Assembly (NCBI GenBank): GCA_036496265.1
Contig: DASXLL010000162.1
Span: 6,971-70,970 of the forward strand
Reading direction: 5' to 3'
DNA length: 64,000 nucleotides
From: CAYLLN01 sp036496265
Lineage (GTDB): Bacteria > Planctomycetota > Planctomycetia > Pirellulales > Pirellulaceae
Part shown: one piece after another, positions 17,248 to 26,468 of the stretch
Layout: the number at the start of each line of letters is the position of its first letter
Numbering within the stretch: the stretch's first letter is position 1
Notes under the pieces: generated by a model
Seen by the model: the letters and a program-made list of their open reading frames with translations, nothing else
Database searches by the model: none
Told to the model about the DNA's origin: nothing
Translations under genes and position numbers: made by a program

Positions 17248-18393
17248 ATGCCCACGCTTCTCGAACCACTTCCGGCTCCGCTTCATGAACTGAAGCCTTA
17301 CAAATCGCTCCGCAACGAGGAACTGTCCGCGCGAATCGAAGCGATTCGCCGCGAGTTTGGCCCCCGACTCATGATTTTGGGCCATCACTATCAGCAGGAC
17401 GAGGTCATTGAGCATAGCGATTTGCGGGGCGACAGTTACCAGCTCAGTCAGATGGCGGCCTCCAGCCGCGACTGCCGCGTGATCGTTTTCTGCGGCGTGC
17501 ATTTCATGGCTGAGACGGCCGACATTCTGGCCAACCGGCCGGAAAAACTAACCGAGCGCGGCGGCGAGCGAGTAACGGTCATTTTGCCCGACATGGCCGC
17601 CGGCTGCTCGATGGCCGATATGGCGGCGATCGACCAGGTTGAAGCGGCGTGGCAGGACCTGGGCGAAGTAATCGACACCAGCGACGTCACGCCGGTTACG
17701 TATATCAACTCCGCCGCGAGCCTCAAGGCTTTCTGCGGACGGCATGGCGGCATCGTCTGCACATCGAGCAACGCGCGGGCCGTGCTGGAATGGTCATTCA
17801 AACGCACGAAGCGAGTGTTTTTCTTTCCCGATCAGCATCTGGGCCGCAACACGTCGCTGAAGATGGGCATCACCAACGATCAGATGCCCGTGTTCGATCC
17901 CTACAACAGCGACCTCGGCGGCAATAGCGAAGACGCAATCAAAAACAGCCGCGTGATCCTCTGGAAAGGCCACTGCTCGGTCCACCAGATGTTCCGCGCC
18001 GAGCACGTGCATTTATTCAGGGAGCGGTATCCGGGAATCCAGATTCTGGTGCATCCCGAATGCCCGCAGGAAGTGAACGATCTGGCGGATGTGTCGGGGT
18101 CGACGAGCAAAATCATTCAAACGGTCGAGAAGGCGCCCGCTGGAACGAAATGGGCGATTGGCACCGAGCTGCATTTGGTCAACCGGCTCAAGCACGAGCA
18201 TCCGGAGCAGGAAATTCATTTTCTCTCGCCGGTCGTCTGCATGTGCGCGACGATGTATCGCATCGACCTGGCTCATCTGTGCTGGAGCCTGGAAAATTTG
18301 GCGGCGGGGCGGCCGGTCAATGTGATCGAAGTCGCTGATGAAACGGCGCGGTGGAGTTTGGTGGCGCTGGAGCGGATGCTGGAGGTCAAATAG
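17248..18393 (+). CDS. nadA: Quinolinate synthase
   Basis: A 381-residue enzyme that condenses iminoaspartate with dihydroxyacetone phosphate to quinolinate in NAD biosynthesis. The three Cys ligands of the 4Fe-4S cluster are in place: Cys 120 (AAGCSMADMA), Cys 272 (HPECPQEV) and one in CMCATMYR (about 333). The start region LMILGHHYQQDEVIEHSDLRG is typical. The nadB and nadC genes are not in the window. Start chosen at MPTLLEPL; the upstream open frame is not conserved. The TAG stop ends at the first base of a GTGGGG REP pair. Confidence 0.97.
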   Translation: MPTLLEPLPAPLHELKPYKSLRNEELSARIEAIRREFGPRLMILGHHYQQDEVIEHSDLRGDSYQLSQMAASSRDCRVIVFCGVHFMAETADILANRPEKLTERGGERVTVILPDMAAGCSMADMAAIDQVEAAWQDLGEVIDTSDVTPVTYINSAASLKAFCGRHGGIVCTSSNARAVLEWSFKRTKRVFFFPDQHLGRNTSLKMGITNDQMPVFDPYNSDLGGNSEDAIKNSRVILWKGHCSVHQMFRAEHVHLFRERYPGIQILVHPECPQEVNDLADVSGSTSKIIQTVEKAPAGTKWAIGTELHLVNRLKHEHPEQEIHFLSPVVCMCATMYRIDLAHLCWSLENLAAGRPVNVIEVADETARWSLVALERMLEVK

Positions 18394-18448
18394 TGGGGCA
18401 GGCATCTTGCCTGCCGGTCTTTCATGGCAGGCTGGAAGCCTGCCCCAC
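18393..18448. repeat. BIME of the GTGGGGCAGGC family
   Basis: The left half begins GTGGGGCAGGCATCTTGCC and the right half is GGCAGGCTGGAAGCCTGCCC followed by CAC, with a 10-bp spacer. The right half is identical over 23 bp to the repeat within the PVC cytochrome gene at 25638. It starts in the last base of the nadA stop codon. Confidence 0.85.
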
Positions 18449-18452
18449 TGAA

Positions 18453-19334
18453 TTACTTCTTATCGACTTTCCGGCAGTAAGCCACCTGCTCGGCCACGCT
18501 CTTGATCTCATCCTTGAGCGACTTACCGCCGCTCGATGACGCGGCAGCCGGCGCTGCAGCTTCATCAGCCGCGGGTTCTTCTACAGTCGGCTCTTCAGCG
18601 GCTGGCGCAGCTTCTTCTGCCGGTGGAGCAGCGGCGGCCGCGGGCGCGCCGCCGGCCGGTTTTTTGCCGCGGGCCATTGCCAGAATCTGCTCCATACTCA
18701 TGCCTTTGCCACCGGGCGCGACTTTCGCCGGCGCGCTAGGGGCCGGCGCACTAGCCGCCGGCGCGGCCTTCTTCGCCGCTGCTAGCTTTGCGGCAGCCGG
18801 TGCCGCCGCCGCTGCTGGAGCAGCGGCGCCACCTGCGGGAGCCTTGCCACGCGCTGCGGCCAGAATCTCCGCCATGCTCATGCCCTTGCCACCGGGTGCG
18901 ACTTTTGCCGGCGCGGCGGCGGCTGGCTTAGCTTCCGCAGTGGGGCCAGCGGCTCCAGCGGGTTTACGCGCAGCGGCCAAAATGTCGGCAACCGATTTGC
19001 TCGCCGTAGCGGCCGGCTTGGCGGCAGCTGGCGCTTTCTTCTCGGCTGCGGGCTTGGCAGCGGTCGCTGCTGCCTTCGCAGCGGGTTTTTCCTTCTTCCC
19101 CTCTTCCACCTTCGGCGGCGGCGCGGGAACAACCTTCAAAAACGCCGGATCGATGTCGTACCAGCCGATGTTGTTATAGCCGTCGAACTCGACGAGGGCC
19201 CGGCCGCTGAAGTTGACCGTCTTCACGGCCCCGGTCAGCCCCTTGAATCGCTGCAGTTCGGGCCGCGATTCATCGACGACGACGTACTTGTCGGTGTAGT
19301 CTTTTTTCAGCTTTTCGATGTGCTCGAAGATCAC
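18453..19334 (-). CDS. Ala/Pro-rich protein with repeated MSMAEILAAARGK motifs
   Basis: A 293-residue protein started at GTG (MIFEHIEKLKKDYTDKYVVV); the 28 codons upstream are not conserved-looking. The N-terminal 70 residues form a compact domain with DESRPELQRFKGLTGAVKTV and YNNIGWYDIDPAFLK. The rest is a long low-complexity Ala/Pro linker with three copies of a helical motif: SVADILAAARK, SMAEILAAARGK and SMEQILAMARGKK, two of them preceded by APAKVAPGGKG. The C-terminus is SLKDEIKSVAEQVAYCRKVD. The function is unknown; the motif copies look like short binding helices on a flexible tether. Confidence 0.7.
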   Translation of the reverse strand: MIFEHIEKLKKDYTDKYVVVDESRPELQRFKGLTGAVKTVNFSGRALVEFDGYNNIGWYDIDPAFLKVVPAPPPKVEEGKKEKPAAKAAATAAKPAAEKKAPAAAKPAATASKSVADILAAARKPAGAAGPTAEAKPAAAAPAKVAPGGKGMSMAEILAAARGKAPAGGAAAPAAAAAPAAAKLAAAKKAAPAASAPAPSAPAKVAPGGKGMSMEQILAMARGKKPAGGAPAAAAAPPAEEAAPAAEEPTVEEPAADEAAAPAAASSSGGKSLKDEIKSVAEQVAYCRKVDKK

Positions 19335-19435
19335 GGCGGAGAAAGGGGCTAGGGCTGGTTGGGTTGGACTTAAGCAGTGGAGCAGCGATATTGTCGAGTT
19401 GCAGCGGCATTTCATCAAGGCCGCCGCGAAGGGCC

Positions 19436-20755
19436 TTATTTGCGCGGGATGGCGGCCAGCCCCCGGTCCTTAATGTCAAAGCACCACAGGCAATTCCAGT
19501 CGCGGATGTAGAGGCAGCCGTTAGCGACGACCGGGTAAGCCCATGTCCTGCCATCTGGGCTCTTCTTTTTCCCTTCCACGTCTTCGACTGCTTTGCGGCT
19601 GGTTGGGCCATTGGGCGGCGTGAAGCGGCCTCGTTCGCGGTATTCCTCGGGCGTCGCTTCGACGAGCGCAACCTCGCCAGGGGGTGTTTCCGCATGGACG
19701 TAGAGCATTCCGTCGGCGTAACACAGCGAGCCGACGCCGACGCCGCGCGACTGCCACTTCGGCTCGCCGCCTTTGGGATATTCGACGCACATCAGCCCAG
19801 CGCTATTCGTGCCATATAAGTAGCCGTTGACCTCAACCGACCCGCCAATCGCTGTCGGCAGCTTGGCATTTCTATAAACTTCTGCAGCTTCCACGGCGTT
19901 ACCGACACGTTTCAGCCGGACAAACCCTCCGCCGCCCTTGGCCGTTGAACCGTAGACACTGTCGTTGCGGCTGACCGGAGTTGGGATATTTGGGAAATCC
20001 TTGATGATTCCGGTATAGCGCCACAGCTGCTTTCCGGTTTTGGCATCAATGCCCACGAGTCCTTTGGCGAGAAGCTGGACGTACTGCTTGACCCCTTCGG
20101 TCTCGACAACAATAGCAGAAGAATATCCCGCATCGTCAGCTTCGGAGGCGGCAAATTTCCACACGACTTCGCCGGTTGATTTTTTCAAGGCCACCATTGT
20201 GGCCTCGGCGCCGCCGGGAGTGCAGACGACCACGTCGCCATCGACGAGTGGCGATTCGGCGTAGGCCCAATAGCCAGTCTTGCCGCCGAAATCGCGCTTG
20301 AGGTTTTTGGTCCAGACGATTTTGCCGCTTTTCGTTTCGAGGCAGGCCAGGTCGCCGTCGGAACCAAGCACTAAAATTCGCTCTCCATCGACAGTCGGCG
20401 TCGAGCGCGCGCCCGGATAATGGGCATTCTGATTTTCGCCAACCTTGCCAACTCGCGACGTCCAGATCGTCTTGCCGTCGGCCACGTTCAGCGCCTGAAC
20501 GAACTCGTCATCCATGCCCTTGCTGCCCGTGACATATAGCCGATCGCCGACGACGGCCGGGCTGCCGTAACCCTGGCCGAGTTCCGTCGATTGCCAAAGT
20601 AGCTTCGGCCCGGCCTCCGGCCACTTCTTTAAGAGACCGACTTCCTTCGAGACGCCGTCGCGATTCGGCCCGCGCCACTGCGGCCAATCGGCGGCAAGTG
20701 AAACGATCGCGAGGGTTACACAAGCGAAGAAAGTGAATAACCAGTGGCGGTTCAT
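19436..20755 (-). CDS. Exported PQQ-like beta-propeller protein
   Basis: A 439-residue secreted protein with signal peptide MNRHWLFTFFACVTLAIVSL. It has the planctomycete-type start WPQWRGPNRDGVSKE, then repeated blades with G..VW or GK..W patterns (ADGKTIWTSR, SGKIVWTKNL, TGKQLWRYTG). The propeller resembles quinoprotein dehydrogenases, but no clear PQQ-binding catalytic set was recognised, so a scaffolding or electron-transfer role is open. A paralogue is transcribed divergently at 21035. Confidence 0.9.
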   Translation of the reverse strand: MNRHWLFTFFACVTLAIVSLAADWPQWRGPNRDGVSKEVGLLKKWPEAGPKLLWQSTELGQGYGSPAVVGDRLYVTGSKGMDDEFVQALNVADGKTIWTSRVGKVGENQNAHYPGARSTPTVDGERILVLGSDGDLACLETKSGKIVWTKNLKRDFGGKTGYWAYAESPLVDGDVVVCTPGGAEATMVALKKSTGEVVWKFAASEADDAGYSSAIVVETEGVKQYVQLLAKGLVGIDAKTGKQLWRYTGIIKDFPNIPTPVSRNDSVYGSTAKGGGGFVRLKRVGNAVEAAEVYRNAKLPTAIGGSVEVNGYLYGTNSAGLMCVEYPKGGEPKWQSRGVGVGSLCYADGMLYVHAETPPGEVALVEATPEEYRERGRFTPPNGPTSRKAVEDVEGKKKSPDGRTWAYPVVANGCLYIRDWNCLWCFDIKDRGLAAIPRK

Positions 20756-21034
20756 GAGCCTTCTCCTGAGGAAGTGTTAACCGACGATTGTAAGGGCTGA
20801 GCTACGGGCGAGGAAACTCCCACTTGGACAAACCGGGCGCGGGCCCGCAAGCCGCTTGGGCCGACTTGATGACCATCGCCCAACGCAGTGCATAAAAAGC
20901 GTCGAAATGCTACGATAAGTGCAGGCGACAGGCGTCAACTCCCTCCCAAAAGCTGGCCTTCAAAACCGGCTATAGCGCTTCGCCCGAACATTCCCGCCTC
21001 ACGCTTCCTTCCGCATCCCGGAGCAGAATATAGA

Positions 21035-22363
21035 ATGCCGCGCTCATACTGCCGTCTCACCGCAATCATCCCGGCCTTTTTCGTATTTATCCAATTGGCA
21101 GCCGCAACGGATTGGCCCACGTTCCGCGGGGCCGATCGCACCGCTGTCTCTAAAGACGTGGGCCTGCTTACCGAATGGCCCGTCGATGGCCCGCCGCTCG
21201 TCTGGAAGGCCGAAGGCACTGGCCGAGGATATTCGAGCCTGGCTATCGTCGGCGATCGCATTTTCACAATGGGCGACGAAATCTCCATTGGCGGCGGGGA
21301 TCCCGCAAAGGACAGCGACGAATACCTGATGTGTCTCGACCGCAATAGTGGCAAGCTGCTCTGGAAAACCAAAACCGGTCCGGCTTGGGACAAGGGGCAG
21401 CCGGATTGGCAAAGCTCGCGCAGCACGCCGACTGTGGACGGCGAGCGCGTCTATGTCCTCACGGCCGAAGGCGTGCTCGTGTGCTGCGACGTGAAAACGG
21501 GCGGCAAGCAATGGCGAAAAAACCTGAAAACCGATTTCGGCGGGAAAAAGGCCGACGGCTGGGGCTATAGCGAATCGGTGCTTGTGGACGGCGACCAGGT
21601 TGTCTGCACACCGGGCGGGACACAAACCACGATGGCCGCGCTCGATAAGCGGACCGGCGACGTAAAATGGAAAATGGTCCGCGACGATGACATTGGCGCG
21701 GGTCATGCATCGATCGTCGTTTCCGAAATTGGCGGGACGCGAGTCTATGTGCAGACGACTGGTCTTGGCGCGCTTGGTGTGCGGGCCAACGACGGCAAAT
21801 TGCTGTGGTCGTATACCATTGATAAGACGACAGCCGTAATTCCTACTCCGATTGTCCGCGGCGATCTGGTTTTCTTTACGGCTGGTTATAAACGGGGCGG
21901 CGCGCTGCTCAGGCAATCTCCCGATGGAGCCGGCGGCATCAAGATCGATGAGATCTATCCGATCAATCCCGAACTTAGCAACAAGCACGGTGGTGTGGTC
22001 CTCATCGGCGACTATATCTATGGGGACAGCGATTCTTCGGGAGTTCCATTCTGCGCGGAATTGATGACCGGCAAAATCGTGTGGAAAAAACGCGGCTCGG
22101 GTAAAGGCAGCGCCGCGGTCTGCGCCGCGGATGGTCATCTGTATTTTCAATTTGCCGATGGCACAGTGGCCCTCGTCAAAGCGACGCCTGACGATTACAC
22201 CGAAATCAGCACGTTTAAAGCGCCCGGCAGCGGCGAGCGGCCCAGTTGGGCGCATCCGGTCGTGCTCGATGGACGGCTATACATCCGCGAGAATGACGTC
22301 ATCCTTTGCTACGACGTGCGAGCAAAGGGTTTGGCGCTTAGATCGGGTGGAGGCGGCAAATAG
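21035..22363 (+). CDS. Exported PQQ-like beta-propeller protein (paralogue)
   Basis: A 442-residue secreted protein with a signal segment (LTAIIPAFFVFIQLAAATD), then WPTFRGADRTAVSKD and blades such as NSGKLLWKTKTG, TGGKQWRKNLKTDFG and TGDVKWKMVRDD. It shares overall plan with the divergent gene at 19436-20755; in both the WPxxRGxxR start, GGKxxxWxYxES and VVCTPGGxxxTMxAL segments can be matched by eye. Divergent orientation suggests a shared 279-bp control region. No enzymatic activity is evident. The ATG was chosen to fit the signal peptide. Confidence 0.9.
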   Translation: MPRSYCRLTAIIPAFFVFIQLAAATDWPTFRGADRTAVSKDVGLLTEWPVDGPPLVWKAEGTGRGYSSLAIVGDRIFTMGDEISIGGGDPAKDSDEYLMCLDRNSGKLLWKTKTGPAWDKGQPDWQSSRSTPTVDGERVYVLTAEGVLVCCDVKTGGKQWRKNLKTDFGGKKADGWGYSESVLVDGDQVVCTPGGTQTTMAALDKRTGDVKWKMVRDDDIGAGHASIVVSEIGGTRVYVQTTGLGALGVRANDGKLLWSYTIDKTTAVIPTPIVRGDLVFFTAGYKRGGALLRQSPDGAGGIKIDEIYPINPELSNKHGGVVLIGDYIYGDSDSSGVPFCAELMTGKIVWKKRGSGKGSAAVCAADGHLYFQFADGTVALVKATPDDYTEISTFKAPGSGERPSWAHPVVLDGRLYIRENDVILCYDVRAKGLALRSGGGGK

Positions 22364-22380
22364 CGATCGCTGACGACTCG

Positions 22381-23070
22381 CTATTTTTGACTTTCCTTTG
22401 GAGCGCCCAATCCCTTCGCAGGAAGTTCTACAACGATCTTATCATCCTGTCCTCCAGGCAATGCTGTAGGCTTTTTTCCATCGACGATTAGTTGCCACAC
22501 ATCCACACTGAGCTGTTGTCGCTCAAGATTCGTATCCCAGCCGACCGCCAATCCGTCACTACGATAGACAAACGGCATGTATTGGTTCGTAATCCACTTG
22601 ACCGCTTCATCGTTAGTCTTGAAGAGCATCTGACCTTCTTCAACCACTCCGCGCGTGATGCCATTGTGCTTTGCCCAGTGGTTGCCAGGACCGGGGAAGT
22701 ACAGTCCAAGGCTGCCATACCACCGCTCCCGGCGGGGTGTCATTTCGACAAATCGCGTGGCGCCCTCCCAAGTGTAGGACCGTTTCAGTCCGTTGCCGGC
22801 CGTAATCACTATCGTGCCCTTCGGTGTTGTGGCTGTGATCTTCATTCCCGGTGACATGGCCACTTCATTTTGAGCAGGGATCGGCGCATCGCGCCCTACC
22901 TCACGTTTGGCCTTCTCTGCAGCCTCTTGAATTAGCTTTTCAAGAACCTTGTCCTGAGAAGCGTCTGCTCCTGGCGGCGACTGCCCTAGCACGGTCTCGC
23001 CGCATCTGAAAAACAACAATGAAGTTATAAATCCAACTCGTATCGAGAGCGAGATGAAGCGACAACGCAT
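22381..23070 (-). CDS. Exported hypothetical protein
   Basis: A 229-residue protein with an N-terminal signal (FISLSIRVGFITSLLFF), an acidic helical region (QDKVLEKLIQEAAEKAKREV) and a beta-rich domain containing TIVITAGNGLKRSYTWEGAT and a C-terminal QLSVDVWQLIVDGKKP. No family was recognised. Convergent with the PQQ-like gene upstream, with only 17 bp between the stop codons. Confidence 0.6.
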   Translation of the reverse strand: MRCRFISLSIRVGFITSLLFFRCGETVLGQSPPGADASQDKVLEKLIQEAAEKAKREVGRDAPIPAQNEVAMSPGMKITATTPKGTIVITAGNGLKRSYTWEGATRFVEMTPRRERWYGSLGLYFPGPGNHWAKHNGITRGVVEEGQMLFKTNDEAVKWITNQYMPFVYRSDGLAVGWDTNLERQQLSVDVWQLIVDGKKPTALPGGQDDKIVVELPAKGLGAPKESQK

Positions 23071-23164
23071 CCGTTTAACCTCCACAGTGCAATTCATTGG
23101 GCCAACTGAGTTCCCTGGCAATGGTGCATTTCGTCGATTTGCGCCGCCTCGTGCGCTGTACTAC

Positions 23165-25957
23165 TTACTGAAACATCGGGCTCTCGCGTTCGCCGCGCGA
23201 GAGCAAAAAGGCGAGGAGGTCGAGCACTTCGTCTTCGTTCATCGTGTCGAGCAGGCCATTGGGCATCATGGAGGTTTTGCTGGGCTCCATTTCTTCGATG
23301 TCTCCGCGGCGGACGCCGACGAGGCCGCTGGGGTTAAGCATGTCGGTGTTGATCTGGTAGCTGTCGCCGTGGAGGTTGATGATGCGACCAGTGACGATGC
23401 GGCCGTCGGTCGTGCGAATCATCACCGCTTGATATTGATCGCTGACGACCTTGCTGGGATCGACGACCGATTCGAGCAGATCGCGGGCGCTGAAGCGCCC
23501 GGCGAGGCCGCTGAGGTCGGGGCCGAATGAGCCGCCTTCGCTGGCGAAGCGGTGGCAGGCAAAGCAGTTGGCCGCGCCGAACATGGCCCGGCCGTGATCG
23601 AAATCACGCTTTTTGAGGCCGCTTTCGACCTTTCCGAGCAGCTCATCGAGCGTCCACTTCTTCACGAAGGGTCGTGACGGAGCGACTTGAACGTTGGCGG
23701 CGGCTTTTTCGGCCTCGGCAAGCTGCGCCTTGAGCGCTTTAACGCGCTCGGTGTCGCCTTGGCGCTCCGCGCGAGTGATATCGCGGGCGATTTGCTGCGG
23801 GTGCGGCTGGACTTCGATCAGTGAACCGAGCTCCTCTCTCTCTTTCGGTGTCAGCGAATCGACGGCGTCGTTTTTCATGTTCGTGAAGGTCCCGCGGAGG
23901 CTGCTGCCGCCTTTGTAGTTGGCTGACTTAATGAACCAGGTGAAATATTCGCGACGCTGGTCGAGCGTCCAGCCGGTTTTGAGGTTGCGGAGATTGCGGG
24001 CATAAGCGATTTGCTCTTCCTGCGTGGGCGCACTCGCCAGCAGCTTGAGGGTTTTGCCGACGACATCCGGCGCATGCAGATAGACGAGCAACTGGCAGAG
24101 GTCGTCGTTCAATGCGGGCGATCCCTTGGCGGGGAAAAGCGGATTGAAGCGGGCAATTACCTCTTCGCGTTGTTTGGCGTCAGGGCGGCCGAGGCGGTCG
24201 AAGAAGACGGCATAGACGCGGAGCAGATCGAGCCGCTGGCTGGCCGAAAGCTTGTTCCAGTCGAGCCGCGCGAGTGCGGCGAGAATATCGCCCTTCAGCT
24301 TTTCATCGACCGGCGGGTATTTGTCCTTGTCGCTCGAATCAGCGACGCCGTCGTTTTGCTTTTCGAGGGCATTGAGCGCGCCGCTGGCGCGGTGGAACGG
24401 ATCGCTGCCGCTGACGCGCGAGAGAGCCAAGAGCGCTTGGATCGATGCTTCGGTGTCTTTCTCGGCTAGCGCCTTGTTGCGCCAACTTGAGGGATCTTGA
24501 TGCTCGATGGCGACACGGGCCGCATAACGCAGGTAGCGGTCGCTATTTCCAAGATAGGGCCACGCGGCTTCGACAGCCGCGGGGTCCTTCTTGCCGTGAA
24601 ATGCTTCGAGCTTTCGCCGCGTGGACCTCGCCGTAGCGGCGCTATCGACCGGCTTCGATTCGGCGGTTGATTCTTTGCCCGTGTATGTCACGCGGTACAA
24701 GCCGGACTGGGTCGAGCGGCCGCCGATGGCGAAATACATGGCGCCGTCCTGCGGCCGAACGACGAGATCAGTCAGCGGCAGCGGCGTGCCCGTTACAAAC
24801 TCCTCGTACGAGCCTTTGTAGCCCGCGCCGTCCGGTTCCAGATGCACCGCATAAAGTTTGCCGTAGCTCCAATCGCTGATGAACATTGCATCTTGATATT
24901 TGGCGGGGAATTTTGCGCCGTAGCCGAAGGTCACGCCGGTTGGCGAGCCGGGGCCGATGTTGACGGCGGGCGGCAGCGTGTCCGGGTAATAAGGCGGCCA
25001 CTTGCCGGCACCGTTCCGCCAGCCGAAATCGACACCACTGGCGCAGAAGCAAACTCGCGTGGGCCGATACCAAGGCGTGTTGAAATCCCATTCCATATCG
25101 GCGTCGTACGTGAACAGATCACCGTGGCGATTGAACGCGGCGTCGTATTCGTTGCGGAACCCGACGGTGTTGACAACCCAGTTTTTGCCGTCCGGATCGA
25201 CTTCATAAATCGTTCCCCCCGGCCCGAGCATGCCCCGCATGAACCCGTTGCCATCGGGCATCCGCGGCAGCAGATGATCTTCGCCCCAAATCGGCGGCAC
25301 CCGGCTGGCCGAATAATTGGTGATCTTCGTTTGATTGCCGCAGACGACGAACAGCGAATTGCCGCTCGGCGAAAGCAGCACCGCATGCGGCCCATGCTCA
25401 CCGCCACCGCCTTCCAGCGCGTGCAACAGCTCAACCTTATCGAGATCGCCGTCGCCGTTATCGTCCGTGAGACGATAAAGTCCGGATGCGGTGCGGCTGT
25501 TGATCACGACGTAGAGGCTGTTGAAGGCCCAGAGGAGGCCTTGAGCGCCGCTGAAGGTGCCGGACGTGCCATCGGGCCAGGTGTAGTCGAGTTTGATCGG
25601 CTCGACTGTAACGTTGGGCCGGCCTCCGGCCGGACTTGGCAGGCTGGAAGCCTGCCCCACGGCGGGCGGTGTGACGCGGAATAGGCCGGCGTTGGCCTGA
25701 TCGGAGACGATGAGCCGGCCTTTGTCGTCCATGCACATGCTGACCCAGGAGCCTTCGTCGCGCGGCACGCTGTAAAGCAGCTCGACGCGGAAATCTTTCA
25801 GCACCTTGATTTGATTCACGGGCGTCGCTTGTGGCGTCTTGCCGTCGTCTGCTGGCGGTTCATTGCGGGCTTTGCCTTTCCGGAATTGGCCGGCGGCGGG
25901 AGCGGCAAGTAACAGGACTGCCAGGAGAGAAAAGAGGAGGCGGAGGGAATGGTTCAT
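23165..25957 (-). CDS. PVC-type membrane-bound dehydrogenase/cytochrome c protein
   Basis: A 930-residue secreted protein. A signal peptide (LLFSLLAVLLLAAPAAG) is followed by a propeller region (EGSWVSMCMDDKGRLIVSD, PDGNGFMRGMLGPGGTIYEV), HEAT-like middle repeats and a C-terminal cytochrome domain with CFACH (about residues 797-801) and a distant SMMP that may supply the second haem ligand. The architecture is typical of the PVC superphylum and is thought to act in periplasmic redox or sugar oxidation. A REP half-copy is read in frame near residues 99-114 (VGQASSLPSPAGGRPN). Confidence 0.92.
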   Translation of the reverse strand: MNHSLRLLFSLLAVLLLAAPAAGQFRKGKARNEPPADDGKTPQATPVNQIKVLKDFRVELLYSVPRDEGSWVSMCMDDKGRLIVSDQANAGLFRVTPPAVGQASSLPSPAGGRPNVTVEPIKLDYTWPDGTSGTFSGAQGLLWAFNSLYVVINSRTASGLYRLTDDNGDGDLDKVELLHALEGGGGEHGPHAVLLSPSGNSLFVVCGNQTKITNYSASRVPPIWGEDHLLPRMPDGNGFMRGMLGPGGTIYEVDPDGKNWVVNTVGFRNEYDAAFNRHGDLFTYDADMEWDFNTPWYRPTRVCFCASGVDFGWRNGAGKWPPYYPDTLPPAVNIGPGSPTGVTFGYGAKFPAKYQDAMFISDWSYGKLYAVHLEPDGAGYKGSYEEFVTGTPLPLTDLVVRPQDGAMYFAIGGRSTQSGLYRVTYTGKESTAESKPVDSAATARSTRRKLEAFHGKKDPAAVEAAWPYLGNSDRYLRYAARVAIEHQDPSSWRNKALAEKDTEASIQALLALSRVSGSDPFHRASGALNALEKQNDGVADSSDKDKYPPVDEKLKGDILAALARLDWNKLSASQRLDLLRVYAVFFDRLGRPDAKQREEVIARFNPLFPAKGSPALNDDLCQLLVYLHAPDVVGKTLKLLASAPTQEEQIAYARNLRNLKTGWTLDQRREYFTWFIKSANYKGGSSLRGTFTNMKNDAVDSLTPKEREELGSLIEVQPHPQQIARDITRAERQGDTERVKALKAQLAEAEKAAANVQVAPSRPFVKKWTLDELLGKVESGLKKRDFDHGRAMFGAANCFACHRFASEGGSFGPDLSGLAGRFSARDLLESVVDPSKVVSDQYQAVMIRTTDGRIVTGRIINLHGDSYQINTDMLNPSGLVGVRRGDIEEMEPSKTSMMPNGLLDTMNEDEVLDLLAFLLSRGERESPMFQ
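25616..25660. repeat. Two REP-like hairpins inside the PVC cytochrome gene
   Basis: A GGCCGGCCTCCGGCCGG palindrome is followed by a half-copy of the GTGGGGCAGGC element (GGCAGGCTGGAAGCCTGCCC then CAC) that is identical over 23 bp to the one at 18426. On the coding strand both are translated in frame. Confidence 0.8.
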
Positions 25958-26468
25958 GGCAAGGGGCGGGTGGGTAAAGACCGGCGATGGTTACCGGAAG
26001 GCGTGGTGATAGGTCGAGTGAGTCGGTAACAAAGTATCAAAGTACACCAGCCGCGGACGGCCTGCACGCACCCCGGCTGCGAATCCCTAGCCGCTAAGTG
26101 ATGTATTGTACAGTACAGTCGTTTTGGGTGGTGAATTCCGTAGCGCGTATGCATATGCATTTGGATTTTTTGGCGGGTGCATAATTCGGAAGTTGTTGTC
26201 GCCGAAGCAGATACGATATATTTGTACATGCGTGGTTATGCATGATATGCATGAACCCCGCGGGGCGGGATTTTTTTGTTTTTTGCCGCAAGGGTCGGTA
26301 TTGGGGGCGGCGAAAGCGCAGTGGAGCGACCGTTTAGATGCGCGAAGCCCCTGAATTATTGGGGCGGGATCGTGGGGTGCAATCAAGCGTAAGAATCAAC
26401 CGCGGATGACGCGGAGAGCGCGGATCATTCAAATCGCCATACGGCGTGAAATTCGCTCCGGTCAAAGT
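25958..26468. other. 511-bp gene-free region with a low-GC block
   Basis: The gap lies between two minus-strand genes. The part from 26095 to 26285 is AT-rich for this window and has several ATGCAT words, including ATGCATATGCAT and ATGCATGATATGCAT, and a TTGTACAGTACAG repeat. No protein-coding signal was seen on either strand. A plus-strand terminator lies at its right edge, so a small RNA is possible. Confidence 0.45.
26257..26278 (+). terminator. Intrinsic terminator on the plus strand
   Basis: CCCGC GGG GCGGG forms a 5-bp GC stem with a 3-nt loop, followed by A and seven T residues, then G and six more T. Both neighbouring genes are on the minus strand, so this would end an independent plus-strand transcript. 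Confidence 0.5.

Noticed and set aside
18502..19179. 225-codon Ala-rich frame opposite the Ala/Pro-rich protein
   Set aside because: Low-complexity complement of GC-rich Ala/Pro codons; it covers none of the N-terminal domain and has no start signal.
21044..22255. 403-codon frame opposite the PQQ-like gene
   Set aside because: Shadow of a well-supported propeller gene.
24842..25684. 280-codon plus-strand frame opposite the PVC cytochrome
   Set aside because: Shadow of a conserved multi-domain gene; no motif.
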